A stretch of 19,372 nt of DNA from Oribacterium sp. GTDB lineage: Bacteria; Bacillota_A; Clostridia; Lachnospirales; Lachnospiraceae. Both the position numbers and the translations under genes were made by a program. Location: assembly GCA_017940955.1 (NCBI GenBank), contig JAGAXP010000304.1, positions 1-19,372 on the forward strand, written 5' to 3'. The first letter of the stretch is position 1. Each line of letters opens with the position of its first letter. This document shows, in pieces, positions 7,142 to 14,273 of this stretch. A model generated the notes under the pieces. It made no database searches and was not told where the DNA came from. It saw only the letters and a program-made list of their open reading frames with translations.

Positions 7142-8746
7142 TCAAGCCATATAATATTTGGTAAGGAAAATGGTCCTGTCCCAATCCACGATATGCATCT
7201 CGGACTCATTTTCAGGATGGATATCAAATTCGTCCAGAACCATCACTTTTCTGTCCTTCATGTCGTAGAGCGGCCACTCATACGCTTTGCCGTCCGGAGA
7301 AATATCCGCAGAAAGGGAAGGATCACCGGTCTTCGCGAACTGAACCCACATCTTTCTCATAGTTTTGGAAAAGGTTTCATCAAATACCCTTCCTGTATCA
7401 TCGGACATCTCCGGATGCTTAAATACTGTAGAAAGCTCTATCGCATGACCGCTTTTCATGACCGGATCGGGAGACTCCACGGTGAAGTAATAGGCGTTGA
7501 CTTTTCCTCCCGCTGCAGTCTGGCAATCCGACTGCTTTATGAACGGCGCATTGAACCAGATCTGACTGAACAGGCTGCTGCTCGGCTGGTAGCTTTCCCC
7601 CTTAACATCCTTGTAAAAGCTTTCAACCAGCGCCTTCTCCTTCTCCGTTAATCGGGCCTTCAATCTCGTCATGCGGCCACGCGCCCATTCATCCCAGCCC
7701 TCCGGTCCGAAGCTGCTCACGAAAAAGTTCATTTCATCCTTGTTGCAGCCCGCAAGGAACTCGATATCCTTCGCTGCGCCGTTCGCATAGGCTTCAAATG
7801 TTTCCGCCGGAAGAATCCTTCCGTCTCTTTCCGGAAATTGCCGTAAAAAGATTACAGAAGATGCTTCCTCCAGCGTTTCGCCGTCGACCTTCAAAAGATC
7901 GGCAACCGTTTTACAGCCAAGCTTTTCCATAAATTCATTCGTGCAGGCGATGGCTTCCTCCGGAGATCTGGTCTGATTGACGAAGCCGCTCTGGGCAATG
8001 ACCCGCCTGAAATAGGCCTGCGCCCCTTCGACCAACGGGAGCAGGCTGCAGCTTCCGGAGCCAGCGGATTCACCCCAGATCGTCACATTGTCAGGATCTC
8101 CGCCGAAGCCTTCGATGTTCTCATGAACCCACTTCAAAGCCTTCACCTGATCCAAAAGGCCTAAATTCTGCGAATCCTTGTAATCCCCTCCGTCCGGCAG
8201 GTGAGACAGGTGCAAGAAGCCGAAGGGACCGAGCCTGTATGCAATGGTAACGACGATGACTTCCGGATTCTCCTGAACAAAATTGTGGCAGTCAAACATC
8301 GGATCCACCGTTCCTCCCGCCTCAAAACCGCCGCCATGGATCCATACCATTACCGGCTTCTTTTCTGAAGAGTCATCATCTGATTTCCACACATTCAGAT
8401 ACAGACAGTCCTCGCTCAGATCGTAATAAGATCCCGTTTCGAGCTTCGGATTTCCATAGGCACTTTTCGCATTGTAATACGCTTCGTATACTCCGTCATC
8501 CGGAACAACATCCACGGGCGCTTTCCAGCGCAGCTCACCGACAGGCTGTTTTCCGGCATACGGAATACCCCTGTACATAATGATATTCTCGGTCTTCTTC
8601 CCGACGAATGTTCCGTTTACACACTTAACCGCCAGCGACTTGTCGTAACCTTCTCCCGTGATCCTTTTGTTCTCGCCGCCGTACTTGGATCTCAGCATCT
8701 CTTTCACATCCATCGCTGTTAACGGCTTCTGAGTTGTCTCGCTCAT
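7142..8746 (-). CDS. Type-B carboxylesterase (alpha/beta hydrolase)
   Basis: Serine ester hydrolase of 534 residues, normal for the type-B carboxylesterase/cholinesterase family. The characteristic stretches are all present: GIPYA near 60, EDCLYLNVW (112-120), the oxyanion-hole HGGGF (137-141), the nucleophile elbow GESAG with Ser227, candidate acid Glu338 in GCNKDEMNFF, and catalytic His434 in SGHAIELSTVFKH. No signal peptide or membrane segment is visible, so it is likely cytoplasmic. The start has a strong GGAGGAGG site 8 bases upstream. The downstream amidohydrolase suggests a two-step breakdown in which an ester and then an amide or related bond is cut; this is inference and the substrate is unknown. 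A dyad and candidate promoter lie directly upstream. The flanking debris and position between recO and glyS suggest acquisition by transfer. Confidence 0.94.
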   Translation of the reverse strand: MSETTQKPLTAMDVKEMLRSKYGGENKRITGEGYDKSLAVKCVNGTFVGKKTENIIMYRGIPYAGKQPVGELRWKAPVDVVPDDGVYEAYYNAKSAYGNPKLETGSYYDLSEDCLYLNVWKSDDDSSEKKPVMVWIHGGGFEAGGTVDPMFDCHNFVQENPEVIVVTIAYRLGPFGFLHLSHLPDGGDYKDSQNLGLLDQVKALKWVHENIEGFGGDPDNVTIWGESAGSGSCSLLPLVEGAQAYFRRVIAQSGFVNQTRSPEEAIACTNEFMEKLGCKTVADLLKVDGETLEEASSVIFLRQFPERDGRILPAETFEAYANGAAKDIEFLAGCNKDEMNFFVSSFGPEGWDEWARGRMTRLKARLTEKEKALVESFYKDVKGESYQPSSSLFSQIWFNAPFIKQSDCQTAAGGKVNAYYFTVESPDPVMKSGHAIELSTVFKHPEMSDDTGRVFDETFSKTMRKMWVQFAKTGDPSLSADISPDGKAYEWPLYDMKDRKVMVLDEFDIHPENESEMHIVDWDRTIFLTKYYMA

Positions 8747-8773
8747 TCTCTTTCCTCCTCCATAAAAATGATT

Positions 8774-8802
8774 ATTTCAATAGTTTCATGCAACCATGAC
8801 AA
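8774..8802 (-). promoter_or_regulatory. Candidate promoter of the esterase/amidohydrolase unit
   Basis: On the minus strand TTGTCA (8802-8797) is followed after 17 bases by TGAAAT (8779-8774). The -35 box matches 5 of 6 consensus bases and the -10 box 4 of 6. It would give a leader of about 20 bases before the esterase ATG. Its placement directly over a dyad makes it more credible than the boxes alone. Confidence 0.4.
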
Positions 8803-8806
8803 CTAT
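8780..8806. promoter_or_regulatory. Operator-like 27-bp dyad upstream of the esterase
   Basis: ATAGTTTCATG (8780-8790) and its complement at 8795-8806, CATGACAACTAT, form an 11-bp inverted repeat with a single extra C (8800) and a CAAC centre. It fills the spacer between the candidate -35 and -10 boxes and overlaps the -35. A second 8-bp inverted repeat, AAAATGAT (8764-8771) and ATCATTTT (8805-8812), encloses it. It has no T-run, so a terminator is unlikely; a repressor site of the MarR or TetR type is plausible by shape only. No regulator gene is in the window. Confidence 0.5.
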
Positions 8807-8919
8807 CATTTTCAAATCTCTGTGCGCCAATAGAAACTACCTTCGGTGTTTTTCGAGGTTCCTTTGAGGATTTCGTGTTTTCCATACGGCTCTCCCACCA
8901 AAAAACAGTTCAGCGCCCA

Positions 8920-9030
8920 TCAGATCATATAATACTTGGTCAGGAAGCAGGTCCTGTCCCAGTCCACGATCTTCAGATCGGTTTCCTTTTCCGGATGGAT
9001 ATCAAACTCATCTAAGATCATCACCATCTT
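8920..9030 (-). pseudogene. C-terminal remnant of a second type-B carboxylesterase
   Basis: The minus strand encodes the last 35 or so residues of a carboxylesterase, ending in TKYYMI and a TGA at 8922-8920. Aligned by eye with the C-terminus of the intact neighbour (KVMVLDEFDIHPE ... IVDWDRTIFLTKYYMA), 26 of 35 residues are identical, including the shared blocks LDEFDIHPE and IVDWDRT. Upstream of about 9030 the resemblance breaks off abruptly (VLNHI in place of YDMKDR), so the remaining 500 codons are gone. The divergence shows an older paralogue, not a fresh tandem copy. It stands about 170 bases ahead of the intact esterase, in the same orientation. Confidence 0.85.
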
Positions 9031-9061
9031 AATATGATTTAAAACAAAAAACCGTCGAACC

Positions 9062-9087
9062 TGACAAAGGGTACAATACCTCCGTCA
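9062..9087 (-). other. Imperfect hairpin at the esterase-remnant junction
   Basis: In minus-strand RNA TGACGGAGGTA and TACCCTTTGTCA pair over 11 positions with a bulged C and two G-U pairs around a 3-base loop. The G-U pairs become mismatches on the other strand, pointing to minus-strand use. A run of six T begins about ten bases further on, too far for a standard terminator. Confidence 0.3.
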
Positions 9088-9150
9088 AGTAAGGCGGTTA
9101 TCCATCACGAATATATGTTGTTTTATATGAAAAAAGAGCACAGTTAACCC

Positions 9151-9180
9151 ATGCGATGCTATGCTATGCGATGCGTTGCG
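9151..9180. repeat. Imperfect pentanucleotide tandem repeat
   Basis: Six consecutive 5-base units read ATGCG ATGCT ATGCT ATGCG ATGCG TTGCG. No other stretch in the window shows such a simple repeat. It lies in non-coding debris, about 50 bases after the end of the frameshifted frame in the minus direction. Confidence 0.8.
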
Positions 9181-9227
9181 ATTAAGTGTGTCCGATTTCC
9201 GCATGGCTGTCAAGCTCCCTCTTGATA

Positions 9228-9415
9228 TTACTCTAAAAACTCCTGCGGACTGTAGTCCGTGATGGCGTGCGCCTCCTCTCCATTGGCAGGGTCTTGCTTG
9301 CAAAACGCCGGAATGCCTCCTGATTCTTCTCCGCATGAGGCTTGTATTCAGAAGGAGATTTTCTCTGCACTCCACCCGGCATCTTTAATCCCTCCGGCAT
9401 GGAAAACCAACTCAT
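9228..9415 (-). pseudogene. Small frameshifted reading frame, family unknown
   Basis: From ATG at 9415 (or 9400) the minus strand runs in one frame through MPEGLKMPGG to about FASKTLP, near 9286. It then continues sensibly only in another frame, as NGEEAHAITDYSPQEFLE with a stop at 9230-9228. Restoring one base near 9285 gives a protein of 57 residues (62 with the earlier ATG). Both halves favour G or C in third positions, like the neighbouring esterase, and the joined product is charged and free of odd runs. I do not recognise the family, and no clear ribosome binding site precedes either ATG. It may be a C-terminal piece of a larger lost gene or a small gene with a real or sequencing frameshift. 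Confidence 0.4.
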
Positions 9416-9554
9416 ATAGATTGTACCAAAACAACCGGCTCGATTGCACCGAAAATTTCGATAAGTTTTCGAAACCTTATAATTCAATATAAAAAATTCC
9501 TGGTCCGCTGACTCCGTCACTCCTATCCATCACTTGTGAACCGTTTCTCTCTTG

Positions 9555-10202
9555 TCATCTCAGTGTTTTCAGTATCTCCAGGGATCTGAAGCTGTGGGGC
9601 ATCACGTCACCGAGGAGGGCGTCGACATTGGAAGCAAACTCCTCGAAAACCTCCTGTTTAAGCGTGAAGGTGTAAAGCTTCATAATGGGTGTCGACAGGA
9701 CGTACTGCCAGGCAAAGGCACAGGCCCGGGAGCATGGGAAGGGCGGTTCCTCCGTGTACTCACCGCTTATATAAAGGAGTCTGAGTTCATATACTCTCCT
9801 CACCAGCTCATTATCAAGATTTGGATTCAATATGGCCTTTAACGAAAGGAAAATAAGGTTCACCATCTCCGAGGCTTCCAGATTCTCCTGGGCAAGGTAG
9901 TCGGCAAATTCCAGCACATAGGAGCCGTAGCAGGCATTAACAAGATCCGTGGCTATCTCCTCAAAGTAATTATTTACTTTGATATCCCTAAGGTTGTAGC
10001 CGCTTTTTCCTGCTGTCAGGGTAAATGTCCCGAAAACGAAGTTTCTTGTGGCTGCCATAAACCGGGATCCCGGCTTTTTTGCTCCCGCCGCCCAGACAGT
10101 GATCTTTCCCTGTTCATTTGTAAGTACAGACAGTCTTTTATCAAAGTCACGGGATGGTGCCGAGCTCAGCACCACCCCGTGAAGTTCTAATTCATCACGC
10201 AT
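9555..10202 (-). CDS. recO: DNA repair protein RecO
   Basis: RecO helps load RecA onto single-stranded DNA together with RecR in recombinational repair. The protein has 215 residues, slightly short for the family (about 240-250). The N-terminal OB fold is clear (LHGVVLSSAPSRDFDKRLSVLT, then GKITVWAAGAKKPGSRFMAAT), followed by a helical region with NYFEEIATDLVNACYGSYVLEFADYL. The four-cysteine zinc finger found in many RecO proteins is absent: only two nearby Cys remain, in PFPCSRAC, and the chain passes straight to the C-terminal helices (KLYTFTL). The start has an AGGAG site 7 bases upstream. It follows era by 32 bases, the usual Firmicutes arrangement, so the two are probably co-transcribed. 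glyS, the usual next gene, is displaced by the inserted segment. Confidence 0.93.
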   Translation of the reverse strand: MRDELELHGVVLSSAPSRDFDKRLSVLTNEQGKITVWAAGAKKPGSRFMAATRNFVFGTFTLTAGKSGYNLRDIKVNNYFEEIATDLVNACYGSYVLEFADYLAQENLEASEMVNLIFLSLKAILNPNLDNELVRRVYELRLLYISGEYTEEPPFPCSRACAFAWQYVLSTPIMKLYTFTLKQEVFEEFASNVDALLGDVMPHSFRSLEILKTLR

Positions 10203-10234
10203 ATTTTCTCCTGAGAACCGTTTCCGGTCCGGAA

Positions 10235-11143
10235 TTACGTTTCATCCTTGTAGCCGTAGTTTTTCAGGAATGTGTCCGAATCTCTCCAGTCCTTTCGTAC
10301 CTTGACAAAAAGCTGGAGGTTGACCTTGTCGTCCACCATTTTTTCTATCTGGATACGGGCGCCTGTGCCTATACGTTTAAGCATTGAACCGCCCTTTCCG
10401 ATGATAATGCCTTTATGGGCATCTCTCTCACATACTATAGTGGCTTTTATATCCCAGAGGCCGTCCTGTCTCTGGTGCATCTGGTCTATGAGAACCGCTA
10501 TGCCGTGGGGCACCTCGTCATTTAACTTGCGGAGTGCCTGTTCCCGGATAAGCTCCGCTGCGATCTCCCGCATGGACTGATCCGTAACCGTATCCCGGTC
10601 ATAATATCTCGGTCCCTCAGGCAGGTACCTGAAAACCGCATTCTTGAAGCCGTCAATGTTTTCGGCCCTTGATGCAGACAAGGGAACTATCTCTGCAAAG
10701 TCCATCAGAGTTTTATATTTTTCTATGGCTGCTTCAAGCTCCTCGGGCTTGTCCTTCATGGTGTCTATCTTGTTCACCACAAGTATCTTCGGTTTCCCTG
10801 AGTTTTTGATAACCTCGGCTATATGCTGCTCACCTGCTCCGATATAGGTTGTCGGTTCCACCAGCCAGACGATAACATCCACATCCTTTAGGGTATTTTC
10901 GGCAACATTGTCCATGTACTCCCCAAGCTTGTTTTTTGCTTTATGTATGCCAGGAGTATCCAGGAAAATGATCTGTCCGCGGTCATCGTCATAAACCGTC
11001 TGTATCCTGCCTCTGGTGGTTTGTGGCTTGTTGGAGACTATTGCGATCTTCTGACCTATGACATGATTCATAAGTGTAGACTTTCCGACATTCGGTCTTC
11101 CAACCAGAGCCACGAAACCGGTTTTTATCTTTTTATCTTTCAT
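10235..11143 (-). CDS. era: GTPase Era
   Basis: Ribosome assembly GTPase that binds the 3' end of 16S rRNA during 30S maturation. At 302 residues it has the usual length. The G domain shows G1 GRPNVGKS (15-22), the switch TT (42-43), G3 DTPG (62-65), G4 NKID (124-127) and G5 SAS (156-158). The C-terminal type II KH domain contains IIIGKGGSMLKRIG (about 246-259). The ribosome binding site is modest (GGGA). The gene begins 15 bases after the stop of the M16C protease gene and ends 32 bases before recO, indicating one operon. Confidence 0.97.
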   Translation of the reverse strand: MKDKKIKTGFVALVGRPNVGKSTLMNHVIGQKIAIVSNKPQTTRGRIQTVYDDDRGQIIFLDTPGIHKAKNKLGEYMDNVAENTLKDVDVIVWLVEPTTYIGAGEQHIAEVIKNSGKPKILVVNKIDTMKDKPEELEAAIEKYKTLMDFAEIVPLSASRAENIDGFKNAVFRYLPEGPRYYDRDTVTDQSMREIAAELIREQALRKLNDEVPHGIAVLIDQMHQRQDGLWDIKATIVCERDAHKGIIIGKGGSMLKRIGTGARIQIEKMVDDKVNLQLFVKVRKDWRDSDTFLKNYGYKDET

Positions 11144-11158
11144 ATATTTCCCAAAAAA

Positions 11159-14128
11159 TTAATTTTGCTTAAAGAGTTCCTCTGTGGTGTAGAACCTATC
11201 CTTATTGTCCTCAATAAGCTTGTTGTTTCCGACAGTGCAGGCTGCACCCTTTTCAAGGATATCCTTTGCATAATCTGAAAGTGCATTGATCTTTGCTTCG
11301 CTTGTTGCAAGGATCTGGTCTCTCTCCTCCTGAAGCATGTCATTGGTTACATGAGACAGGAAGGCACTCAAGGTCAATGCAGCCTTTGCGGAATTTGTCC
11401 TCGGTGTATCAAGCTCGGAAATAGCGCCTATGATGTATTTTGTCATATCTCTTTCCGAGGTTTTAAAATTCTTGATAAACTCAGGTATGCCCTCGTAAAT
11501 ATCCAGAGTCTCCTTAAGATGAGGATCTCTGTAGGATACAAAATATCCTTCACCGGATCTTCCGAAACCTGACATACAGCCGTAGGCTCCGCCTTTGACA
11601 CGAAGATTGAGCCAGAGATACTGATAATTCAGAATCACCTTAAGTACCTTAAGGGCACCTGTATAAGGATGCTTCTTTGTATCATAAAGGCCTGATCTGC
11701 CGACATAGTTAACCTGTGAAGGAGTCTTGAAGCCTTCATTGAGATTACCGCTGAGTGTAAGCTGCGGCAAAGCCTTTCCGGCTGAAGCCTTGTATGGTTT
11801 GAAACCTTTATCAAGCTTTGCCGCCTTCTCTTCCAGCTTCCGGATGCCCTGCTCAAAGTTCTTTTTGAACTTAGGGAATTCCTTTGCGAAGGCATCATTA
11901 CCCTCTTTCTCACATGCAAGTGATATAAACATATTTTCAGGTCTGAAGAGCTTGCAGGCTACTTCCCTCAGCTTCTTCTGAAGTGTCTTTTTATCCTTCT
12001 TAAACTCATCGGATATTCTGTTGATGAAACGGTAGTAGCTTATGCCCCCTGTAAGATCCGCATATCTTCCGGTTGCGGAAAAATATGAGGTTGCCCTGTT
12101 CACGGCATAGCTGTGGCTTGAGCCTTCAACCTTCATTCTTTCTCTTGAACGGGCCTCGTTCAGGATCTCCTGCATCCTCTTATCATCTTCAAATTTTGTT
12201 GTATGAACGATCTCGTTAACTATATCGAGACCGAAAGAAAAGCCATCATACAAAAGCTTTACATCGATACTGAAGACACCTGTGTAGTAGCCATACTTAT
12301 CGATGTCGGGATAAGCACTTGCGTCAAAGTTGATGCCTCCGGTGTTCAAAAGAATGTCGGAAGTCAGATCCTGATAAGTATGCTTTTCAGTATCCATATA
12401 GCCGAGAACTGTCTTCAAAAATCCTGCGTATGGAAGCTCCTCTTCTGTGAGGCAGGCTGTATTGAAATTGAATCGGAGATAAGCAATACCTCTTGTTTCA
12501 AGCTCGGTACCGATGAGAAGTGTATCAGAAAGACGTGTTTCCTTCCAGCTGAAGGTCTCTGCCTTTTTATCGATATCGCTAATGCTTAAGAGCGGCAGCT
12601 TCTCAAGATTCTCTTCGCTTGTCGGCTCCTCCTGATACTCCTTAAGCATCTTTGTATCGGAAACACACTTTTTGATCTCTTCCTTTGACATCTTTGCCTT
12701 AAGGGCTGCCAGCTTCTTCTTTAATTCCTCCTCACGTTTCTCCGTAAGACCTCTTTCCGGCTTACAGATAACCAGGGCTGAATGATTATTTCCAAGTAGA
12801 TATTTCTCGATAAGCTTCTCGAAATAACCTTCCTCAACATCTTTTCTAAGCTCTTTATAATATTTCTCACAGAAAAGATAATCCCATGGCTTTCCGCCAT
12901 AGAGCCAGGTATCAAGTGATGTAAGGCTGTAAACGAGTCCCTTCGGTGTACGTCCGTAATCAGCCTCTCTGTACTGGAACTCGTCATGATTTATTGCTGC
13001 CAGTAATGTCTTCTTATCAAGTCCCTCTTTTGCAAGTTTCTTTAAAGTACCCTCAATTATCTCCAGGAATTTTTTCTTGTCTTTCTTATCAGTTCCCTTG
13101 GCAGTAACAGAAAAATACGGCTGTTTGATTCCGTCCTGAAAGCCTCCGAAGATATCTTCTCCTATACCGGCATCGATAAGTGCCTGCTTAAGCGGTGCTC
13201 CCGGAGATGAAAGAAGTGCATAATCCAGGATGTCGAGAGCAAGGTTTGACTTGCTGTCCAAAGCGTCCACTACTACATTCCATGAAAGGTATGTATTTTT
13301 CTCAAGAGGTTCATTTTCACCCACAGAATAGGAAATCTCTTCCTCCTGCATTTTGTCGAAGGGCTTCTGCGCGGCAATGTCTGAGTTAGGCTCTATAGCT
13401 GTGTACTCTGAAAGATATGCCTTATCAAGCCACTCAAGCTTCTTCTCCATATCCATATCTCCATACAGGAAAATGTAGGAATTGGAAGGATGATAGAAGC
13501 GGGCATGGAATGCTTTGAAATCCTCAAAGGTAAGATCCGGGATATTCACAGGATCTCCGCCGGATTCATTACCATAAGTTGTATCCGGGAAGAGCGCATG
13601 CATGATATAACGTTCAAGCACGGATTCGGGATTTGAAAAAACGCCCTTCATCTCGTTATAAACAACGCCGTTGTAGATAAGGTCATCCTTCTCATCCTGC
13701 ATTTCATAATGCCATCCCTCCTGCATCATGATGCGGGGATCCTTGACGGAATTCGGATGGAAAACCGCATCCATGTAGACATCCATCAGATTATCGAAAT
13801 CCTTGTCATTTCGTGAAGCGATGGGATAAACCGTCTTATCCGGATAGGTCATGGCATTTAAAAATGTATTAAGGGATCCCTTGGCAAGTTCAACAAAAGG
13901 ATCCTTCAGTGGGAATTTATCAGATCCGCAAAGGACAGAATGCTCCGTGATGTGCGCAACTCCTGTGCTGTCTTCTGCCGGCGTGCGGAACGCTATGCCG
14001 AATACCTTATTGTCATCAGAATTTTTCATGGTGAAAATTCTGGCTCCGCTTTTCTTATGCCTGTAAATGCAGGCATCCGTTGATAACTCTTCTATCCTCT
14101 TTTTTTCTATCAGCTCATAATTCTTCAT
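11159..14128 (-). CDS. M16C-family zinc metalloprotease (presequence protease-like)
   Basis: A large two-lobed peptidase of 989 residues related to PreP and Plasmodium falcilysin, which degrade short unfolded peptides inside a closed chamber. The inverted zinc motif HITEH gives ligands H59 and H63 with catalytic E62, and the third ligand is probably E159 in VVYNEMKG. Typical family stretches follow: LCGSDKFPLKDPF, LNAMTYPDKTVYP, and in the C-terminal half RVKGGAYGCMSGFGRSGEGYFVSYRDP. There is no signal peptide, so it is likely cytoplasmic. Length and motifs are complete. The start has a GAGAGGAG site. It sits 15 bases ahead of era and is presumably co-transcribed with era and recO. A link to Era function is not implied by the sequence. 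Confidence 0.93.
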   Translation of the reverse strand: MKNYELIEKKRIEELSTDACIYRHKKSGARIFTMKNSDDNKVFGIAFRTPAEDSTGVAHITEHSVLCGSDKFPLKDPFVELAKGSLNTFLNAMTYPDKTVYPIASRNDKDFDNLMDVYMDAVFHPNSVKDPRIMMQEGWHYEMQDEKDDLIYNGVVYNEMKGVFSNPESVLERYIMHALFPDTTYGNESGGDPVNIPDLTFEDFKAFHARFYHPSNSYIFLYGDMDMEKKLEWLDKAYLSEYTAIEPNSDIAAQKPFDKMQEEEISYSVGENEPLEKNTYLSWNVVVDALDSKSNLALDILDYALLSSPGAPLKQALIDAGIGEDIFGGFQDGIKQPYFSVTAKGTDKKDKKKFLEIIEGTLKKLAKEGLDKKTLLAAINHDEFQYREADYGRTPKGLVYSLTSLDTWLYGGKPWDYLFCEKYYKELRKDVEEGYFEKLIEKYLLGNNHSALVICKPERGLTEKREEELKKKLAALKAKMSKEEIKKCVSDTKMLKEYQEEPTSEENLEKLPLLSISDIDKKAETFSWKETRLSDTLLIGTELETRGIAYLRFNFNTACLTEEELPYAGFLKTVLGYMDTEKHTYQDLTSDILLNTGGINFDASAYPDIDKYGYYTGVFSIDVKLLYDGFSFGLDIVNEIVHTTKFEDDKRMQEILNEARSRERMKVEGSSHSYAVNRATSYFSATGRYADLTGGISYYRFINRISDEFKKDKKTLQKKLREVACKLFRPENMFISLACEKEGNDAFAKEFPKFKKNFEQGIRKLEEKAAKLDKGFKPYKASAGKALPQLTLSGNLNEGFKTPSQVNYVGRSGLYDTKKHPYTGALKVLKVILNYQYLWLNLRVKGGAYGCMSGFGRSGEGYFVSYRDPHLKETLDIYEGIPEFIKNFKTSERDMTKYIIGAISELDTPRTNSAKAALTLSAFLSHVTNDMLQEERDQILATSEAKINALSDYAKDILEKGAACTVGNNKLIEDNKDRFYTTEELFKQN

Positions 14129-14211
14129 GAAGCCTTTCTCCTCTCTTTAACGCTTTTTCAAGCCGTAATATCTGACACACAGATACAAATCTGACAGGCT
14201 CTTATATAAAA

Positions 14212-14234
14212 CCGGGTATCCCGGAATACCGGGG
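14212..14234 (-). terminator. Three-part CCGGG hairpin, possible weak terminator after the DUF218 gene
   Basis: Three GC blocks alternate in orientation: CCGGG (14212-14216), CCCGG (14220-14224) and CCGGGG (14229-14234). The middle block can pair perfectly with either neighbour, giving two mutually exclusive 5-bp hairpins. Read on the minus strand the second one is followed by TTTTATATA, which could act as a weak terminator between the DUF218 gene and the protease gene. Confidence 0.4.
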
Positions 14235-14273
14235 TAATGATCGAAAGCTCTGCCTTATGGATTAGATGCCGGT

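Larger units (their letters stand above)
8772..8885 (-). pseudogene. N-terminal remnant resembling an AAA-ATPase-like/PD-(D/E)XK protein
   Basis: A frame of 37 codons starts at 8885 with a GGGAG site 7 bases upstream. Residues 15-26, KVVSIGAQRFEN, match the opening that I know from the abundant clostridial AAA-ATPase-like family (AAA-ATPase_like with a C-terminal nuclease-like domain), whose members start with VVSIGxQDFE and continue with a YxDKT stretch. Here the resemblance stops right after RFEN, at about 8810, where the esterase dyad begins, and the frame ends ten residues later. It therefore looks like the start of a lost gene, cut where the esterase control region was joined. The family match is from memory and rests on about ten residues. 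Confidence 0.4.
8747..9554 (-). other. Gene graveyard between recO and the carboxylesterase
   Basis: No intact, recognisable gene occupies these 808 bases. They contain the esterase control region, two recognisable coding remnants, an imperfect hairpin, a pentanucleotide repeat and a frameshifted small frame, each listed separately. Open frames such as 9085-9375 (minus) and 9259-9492 (plus) show no family features and overlap one another. I see no strong terminator right after recO; only a weak hairpin near 9500-9520 followed by a T-run at about 9491-9496 is present. Confidence 0.6.

Noticed and set aside
9085..9375. Minus-strand frame of 96 codons in the debris
   Set aside because: It overlaps the frameshifted frame in a third phase, is arginine-rich without pattern and runs through the pentanucleotide repeat. 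The neighbouring frames have better coding character.
8747..9554. Insertion sequence or phage remnant
   Set aside because: No transposase or integrase motif, no terminal inverted repeat and no target-site duplication could be found; the fragments point to several unrelated genes.
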